Part shown: piece by piece, positions 5,886 through 7,869 of the stretch
Numbering within the stretch: position 1 is the stretch's first letter
How the letters are laid out: each line of letters starts with the position of its first letter
NCBI GenBank assembly: GCA_007132365.1
Contig: SLOS01000004.1
Coordinates: forward strand, 1-7,869
Direction: 5' to 3'
DNA length: 7,869 bases
Source: Bacteroidales bacterium
Lineage (GTDB): Bacteria > Bacteroidota > Bacteroidia > Bacteroidales > PUMT01
Program-made: the position numbers and the translations under genes
The notes under the pieces: generated by a model
The model's input: only the letters and a program-made list of their open reading frames with translations
Database searches by the model: none
Told to the model about the DNA's origin: nothing

Positions 5886-6044
5886 TCAGACAAGCATCTG
5901 ATACGCTTTACGAAGCATAATGATTCTTGTGTAATGGGAATTGTTGCTTTTTTGTGCATTCACCTGCAAAGTGAGCTCGAAACGCAGTACTTCCAATCGC
6001 GAGTCACCGAACCAGTGCAGGGCTTTAAAAAAAAATGACGGCAT
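5886..6044 (-). CDS. Possible 52-aa orphan ORF, minus strand
   Basis: On the complement, ATG at 6042-6044 opens 52 codons ending in TGA. The product begins MPSFFFKALHWFGDSRL and continues EVLRFELTLQVNAQKSN to a LRKAYQML end: a mixed hydrophobic/charged composition that looks more protein-like than chance. There is no family I recognise and no clear ribosome site. The same frame is open for about ten codons upstream through the C10 tract (encoding Thr-Pro-Pro-Pro), and the FFF run is encoded by the A9 tract, so both homopolymers fall in or next to this frame. It could be the tail of a decayed gene. Function unknown. Confidence 0.22.
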   Translation of the reverse strand: MPSFFFKALHWFGDSRLEVLRFELTLQVNAQKSNNSHYTRIIMLRKAYQMLV

Positions 6045-6054
6045 GGATAACTGT

Positions 6055-6064
6055 GGGGGGGGGG
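6055..6064 (+). repeat. G10 homopolymer tract
   Basis: Ten consecutive G residues lie in otherwise AT-rich DNA, 20 bp after an A9 run. Such tracts are prone to slippage and are used for phase variation in some bacteria. Here the short frames on both strands that cross it do not lead into a recognisable gene, so a role is not shown. Sequencing or assembly length errors are also common at such runs. Confidence 0.85.
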
Positions 6065-6091
6065 TAGTTAGTTAGATGCTGATTTTGGTTT

Positions 6092-6108
6092 ATAGCTCGA
6101 GTAGCTAT
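6092..6108. repeat. Small perfect inverted repeat
   Basis: ATAGCT (6092-6097) and AGCTAT (6103-6108) flank a 5-base spacer CGAGT. A six-pair stem with no T run after it is unlikely to be an efficient terminator. It may be a protein-binding site or chance; no nearby gene start fits it closely. Confidence 0.35.
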
Positions 6109-6597
6109 CCGTCCCTTTTGAAGCAGTTTGACCGGTTATCCTCCCAAATCTATCAATGTAATGAAGCTCAGGCGGTGGTGAAATTCTGAAAAATATGTAA
6201 AATATGTAAATGCTTTCCCATTATTATATAACAGGTTAAACCCGGAAAAAATCTATTTTTCCAACAAGAATGTCCTCCATGAGGCAGTCAGAACATAAAA
6301 ACAGAAGTAAGAAATATTCCATTACCGGTATCGCTGATGCTGGCTTATTATTAAAACTGTGTGTAGCGAGTGGCAAGTGATGCGATAGTTTTCTACTTTC
6401 TAAATTATACCTTTGACCATATGTAATGAAGAGACAATCCAAAGCATTGAACACCGGTAGCAATAAAACGTTTTGAAGCGCTATTCCCCAGGGTACATAC
6501 AGCGATCAGTAAAGCCAGGTGTGTGATATGGGGCATTCACCATAGGAAGGCTTTGATAAATCGCCAGGTTTTTAAGTAGATACCTTATTTTATAAAT

Positions 6598-7158
6598 ATG
6601 AGATTGTATATCAAATATATGGTGAGTTTGCGATGCAAAATGCTGGTAAAGGAGGAATTGATCAAACTTGGCATAACCAATTGCACTGTGGATCTTGGTG
6701 TGGTTGATATTCAGGAGGATATCACAGAGGATCAGTTGAAGGAATTCAGAAACAAACTTAAAATGGCAGGGCTGGAACTACTTGACGATAATAGAAATAT
6801 TCTGGTTGAAAAAATAAAGAATGTAATTATCGAAATGATTCACAATGCAGAAGATATACCCGATGTGAATGATTCAGATTATATCAGTGAAAAATTGGGT
6901 TACGATTATACGTATCTATCAAACACATTTTCTGAAGTCAAGGGTATGACGATACAGAAGTATGTGATTTTACATAAAATTGAAAAAGTAAAAGAGTTGT
7001 TGCTTTATGATGAAGATAACCTGACTGAAATCGCTTATAAATTAAATTACAGCAGTGTAGCCCACCTTTCCAATCAGTTTAAGAAAGTTACCGGTTTTAC
7101 CCCCAGTTTCTTCAAGGAAATGAGGTTCAAGAGGGAAAAAAATCTTGAAAGTCTGTAA
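6598..7158 (+). CDS. AraC-type HTH regulator with degenerate N-terminal HMA-like domain
   Basis: A 186-residue protein. Residues 1-65 read as a ferredoxin-like (HMA-like) fold: strand LYIKYMV, helix LRCKMLVKEELIKLGI, strand CTVDLGVVDI, helix TEDQLKEFRNKLKMAG, strand LELLDD. Where metal-binding relatives have CxxC, this has Ser10-Leu-Arg-Cys13. Residues about 92-132 and 141-176 are the two helix-turn-helix units of an AraC DNA-binding domain: DSDYISEKLGYDYTYLSNTFSEVKG, IEKVKELL, LTEIAYKLNYSSVAHLSNQFKKVTGFTPSFFK. The second unit matches the AraC signature closely. The architecture is known in Bacteroidota as a short AraC-family regulator; the signal it senses is unknown, and loss of one Cys argues against ordinary CxxC metal binding. 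ATG 6598 has no Shine-Dalgarno, but the domain begins right there. A related gene follows downstream. Confidence 0.85.
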   Translation: MRLYIKYMVSLRCKMLVKEELIKLGITNCTVDLGVVDIQEDITEDQLKEFRNKLKMAGLELLDDNRNILVEKIKNVIIEMIHNAEDIPDVNDSDYISEKLGYDYTYLSNTFSEVKGMTIQKYVILHKIEKVKELLLYDEDNLTEIAYKLNYSSVAHLSNQFKKVTGFTPSFFKEMRFKREKNLESL

Positions 7159-7313
7159 TTTATGTAAATTATTACCCAATATTATGTAATGGAATATTTT
7201 AAATATGGTACTAATTTATATCTATATATTAATAAGTGGAAGACATGCAATGTATGGTCATAGTATAAAATCATGTCTCTATTTAATTTTTATGTCATAT
7301 TATATAAAGTATA

Positions 7314-7330
7314 CATGATATTGAATCATG
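7314..7330. repeat. Inverted repeat CATGAT-N5-ATCATG, candidate operator
   Basis: Perfect 6-bp arms (7314-7319 and 7325-7330) surround a 5-base spacer. It lies 84 bp upstream of ATG 7414 and 132 bp upstream of ATG 7462. AraC proteins usually bind direct rather than inverted sites, so its link to the flanking regulators is uncertain. Confidence 0.3.
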
Positions 7331-7335
7331 ATAAA

Positions 7336-7378
7336 AACACGTCCCAAGCGCAATGGGTGTAAGTTTTTTTTAAAAAAA
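7336..7378 (+). terminator. Weak hairpin with T8 run, possible terminator or attenuator
   Basis: CCCA (7343-7346) and TGGG (7354-7357) form a short stem with loop AGCGCAA. It can be extended by ACA/TGT across a 3-base bulge, and T8 (7364-7371) follows after AAG. T7 then A7 makes a 14-bp palindrome. It lies 177 bp after the first regulator's stop and about 36 bp before the earliest start of the second, so it could terminate readthrough or attenuate the second gene. The stem is weak. Confidence 0.3.
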
Positions 7379-7461
7379 TATCAACCGATGTAAATAAAAT
7401 TAATGTTTTGAATATGAATGCATCTGAAGCCAGATCAAAAACGAATGGTCAAGGTGGGCAA

Positions 7462-7869
7462 ATGGCGGCAAGAAAAAGGCTATATGTAAAATATATGGCA
7501 AGCTTAAAATGTAAAAAAAATGTAAAATCTGTTTTTAATAAAAAGGATTTAACACCTGTGATATCAGACAATGTAGTTGAGCTTTATGAGGATGTTACAC
7601 AAGCACAAATGGATGATATAAAAGAAAATATAAAGAAGGAGGGGATGGAGGTTGTTGATGAAACAGACAGTATTATTGTAGACAGAGCCATTGCTTTGAT
7701 AAAAGAACTTATTCATGAATCAGATCAGCTTCCTCATATTTCATATGAAGAGATTGTCAATAAGGAAATCATTTTGGGAAATGAGCATATATTAAGAATA
7801 TTTTCTGAAATACAAGGTATTTCCATTTTGCAATACATTATATATCAAAAAATTGAAAAAGTGAAAGAA
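7462..7869 (+). CDS. Partial second AraC-type regulator, paralogue of the upstream gene
   Basis: The frame is open to the window edge; 136 residues are visible. It starts at ATG 7462 (MAARKRLYVKYMASLKCK), or at the in-frame ATG 7414, which would add 16 residues (MNASEARSKTNGQGGQ). I prefer 7462 because the domain begins six residues later, as in the upstream gene. It aligns along its whole length with that gene: RLYVKYMASLKC against RLYIKYMVSLRC, NVVELYEDVTQAQMDDIKENIKKEGMEVVDE against the second half of the HMA-like fold, then IIVDRAIALIKELIHESD, ILRIFSEIQGISILQYII and IEKVKE. The last, most conserved HTH unit is beyond the edge. Again Ser14-Leu-Lys-Cys17 replaces CxxC. The sequences are clearly diverged, so this is an old duplication or separate acquisition, not a recent copy. 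Confidence 0.8.
   Translation, partial: MAARKRLYVKYMASLKCKKNVKSVFNKKDLTPVISDNVVELYEDVTQAQMDDIKENIKKEGMEVVDETDSIIVDRAIALIKELIHESDQLPHISYEEIVNKEIILGNEHILRIFSEIQGISILQYIIYQKIEKVKE

Larger units (their letters stand above)
5832..6597. other. 766-bp stretch without a convincing gene
   Basis: Only short frames are found here, none with a family match. Notable contents are an A9 run (6027-6035), a G10 run (6055-6064), a hairpin ATAGCT/AGCTAT (6092-6108), tandem AATATGTAA copies near 6190-6210, and a GCTT-TACG-AAGC mini-hairpin (5905-5916). Weak coding-like frames are the minus-strand one at 5886-6044 and a plus-strand one at 6270-6380 (36 codons, begins MSSMRQSEHKNRSKK). The section could be decayed coding DNA plus the regulatory region of the downstream AraC-type gene. 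Confidence 0.45.
7159..7461. other. AT-rich region between the two AraC-type genes
   Basis: There is no gene here. The stretch is very AT-rich and contains an imperfect AATATTT/AAATAT palindrome (7193-7207), the inverted repeat CATGAT-N5-ATCATG (7314-7330), a weak CCCA/TGGG hairpin leading into T8 (7343-7371), and T7A7 (7365-7378). It presumably carries the promoter or operator of the downstream gene. The separation suggests the two paralogues are not tightly cotranscribed. Confidence 0.5.

Noticed and set aside
6055..6064. G10 tract as a classical coding phase-variation switch
   Set aside because: On the plus strand every tract length gives a stop within a few codons, so it cannot switch a plus-strand gene on or off; only the doubtful minus-strand frame or promoter effects remain.
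6236..6463. 75-codon minus-strand frame in the gene-free stretch
   Set aside because: There is no signal peptide, domain or ribosome site; the hydrophobic patch is compatible with AT-rich non-coding DNA. I could not exclude a remnant but cannot support a gene.

Overview
The window looks like a piece of a Bacteroidota/Balneolota-type chromosome. This rests on several things: moderately AT-rich DNA, lipoproteins with short Bacteroidota-style lipoboxes (SSC, AGC, TAC), few strong Shine-Dalgarno sites, a bactofilin, an AsmA/DUF748-like protein, and an AraC-HTH regulator type with an N-terminal HMA-like domain that I associate with that group. The genus cannot be fixed from the sequence. No tRNA, rRNA, CRISPR array, transposase or integrase is visible.

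Left part (1-2640, all + strand): a gene already open at the left edge carries a Big_5 (SbsA-type) Ig-like domain, then the first ~26 residues of a DUF3494 ice-binding-like domain. That domain stops abruptly and the frame continues into the signal peptide and coiled-coil body of a lipoprotein, so the gene looks like an in-frame deletion fusion. Next come a 51-aa two-helix membrane protein (lmo0937/DUF5670 type, 1155-1310), a YtxH-type protein (1470-1739), a doubtful small ORF (1747-1902) and a glycine-zipper OmpA-family lipoprotein (1972-2640). Membrane proteins of these types often accompany general or envelope stress responses.

Middle (2641-5831): a long near-perfect hairpin (2646-2704) separates ompA-like from a 510-aa AsmA/DUF748-like inner-membrane-anchored protein (2724-4256). 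A bactofilin on the minus strand (4329-4751) converges on it. A 438-bp divergent intergenic region follows, holding a possible 40-aa single-helix ORF on the minus strand, and then a DUF2959-type coiled-coil lipoprotein (5190-5831) whose leader has a stem-loop over its AGGAG and an ATG-TAG minimal ORF.

Right part (5832-7869): a 766-bp stretch without a convincing gene, containing a G10 run, an A9 run, a small hairpin and short orphan ORFs. It is followed by two related AraC-type regulators in tandem (6598-7158, and 7462 to the edge, truncated). Both have an N-terminal HMA-like fold in which the first cysteine of the usual CxxC has become serine. Taken together, this reads as an envelope/cell-shape stress block (small membrane proteins, peptidoglycan-binding lipoprotein, AsmA-like protein, bactofilin, DUF2959 lipoprotein) next to a pair of regulators. 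That functional link is inferred from gene content and proximity only.
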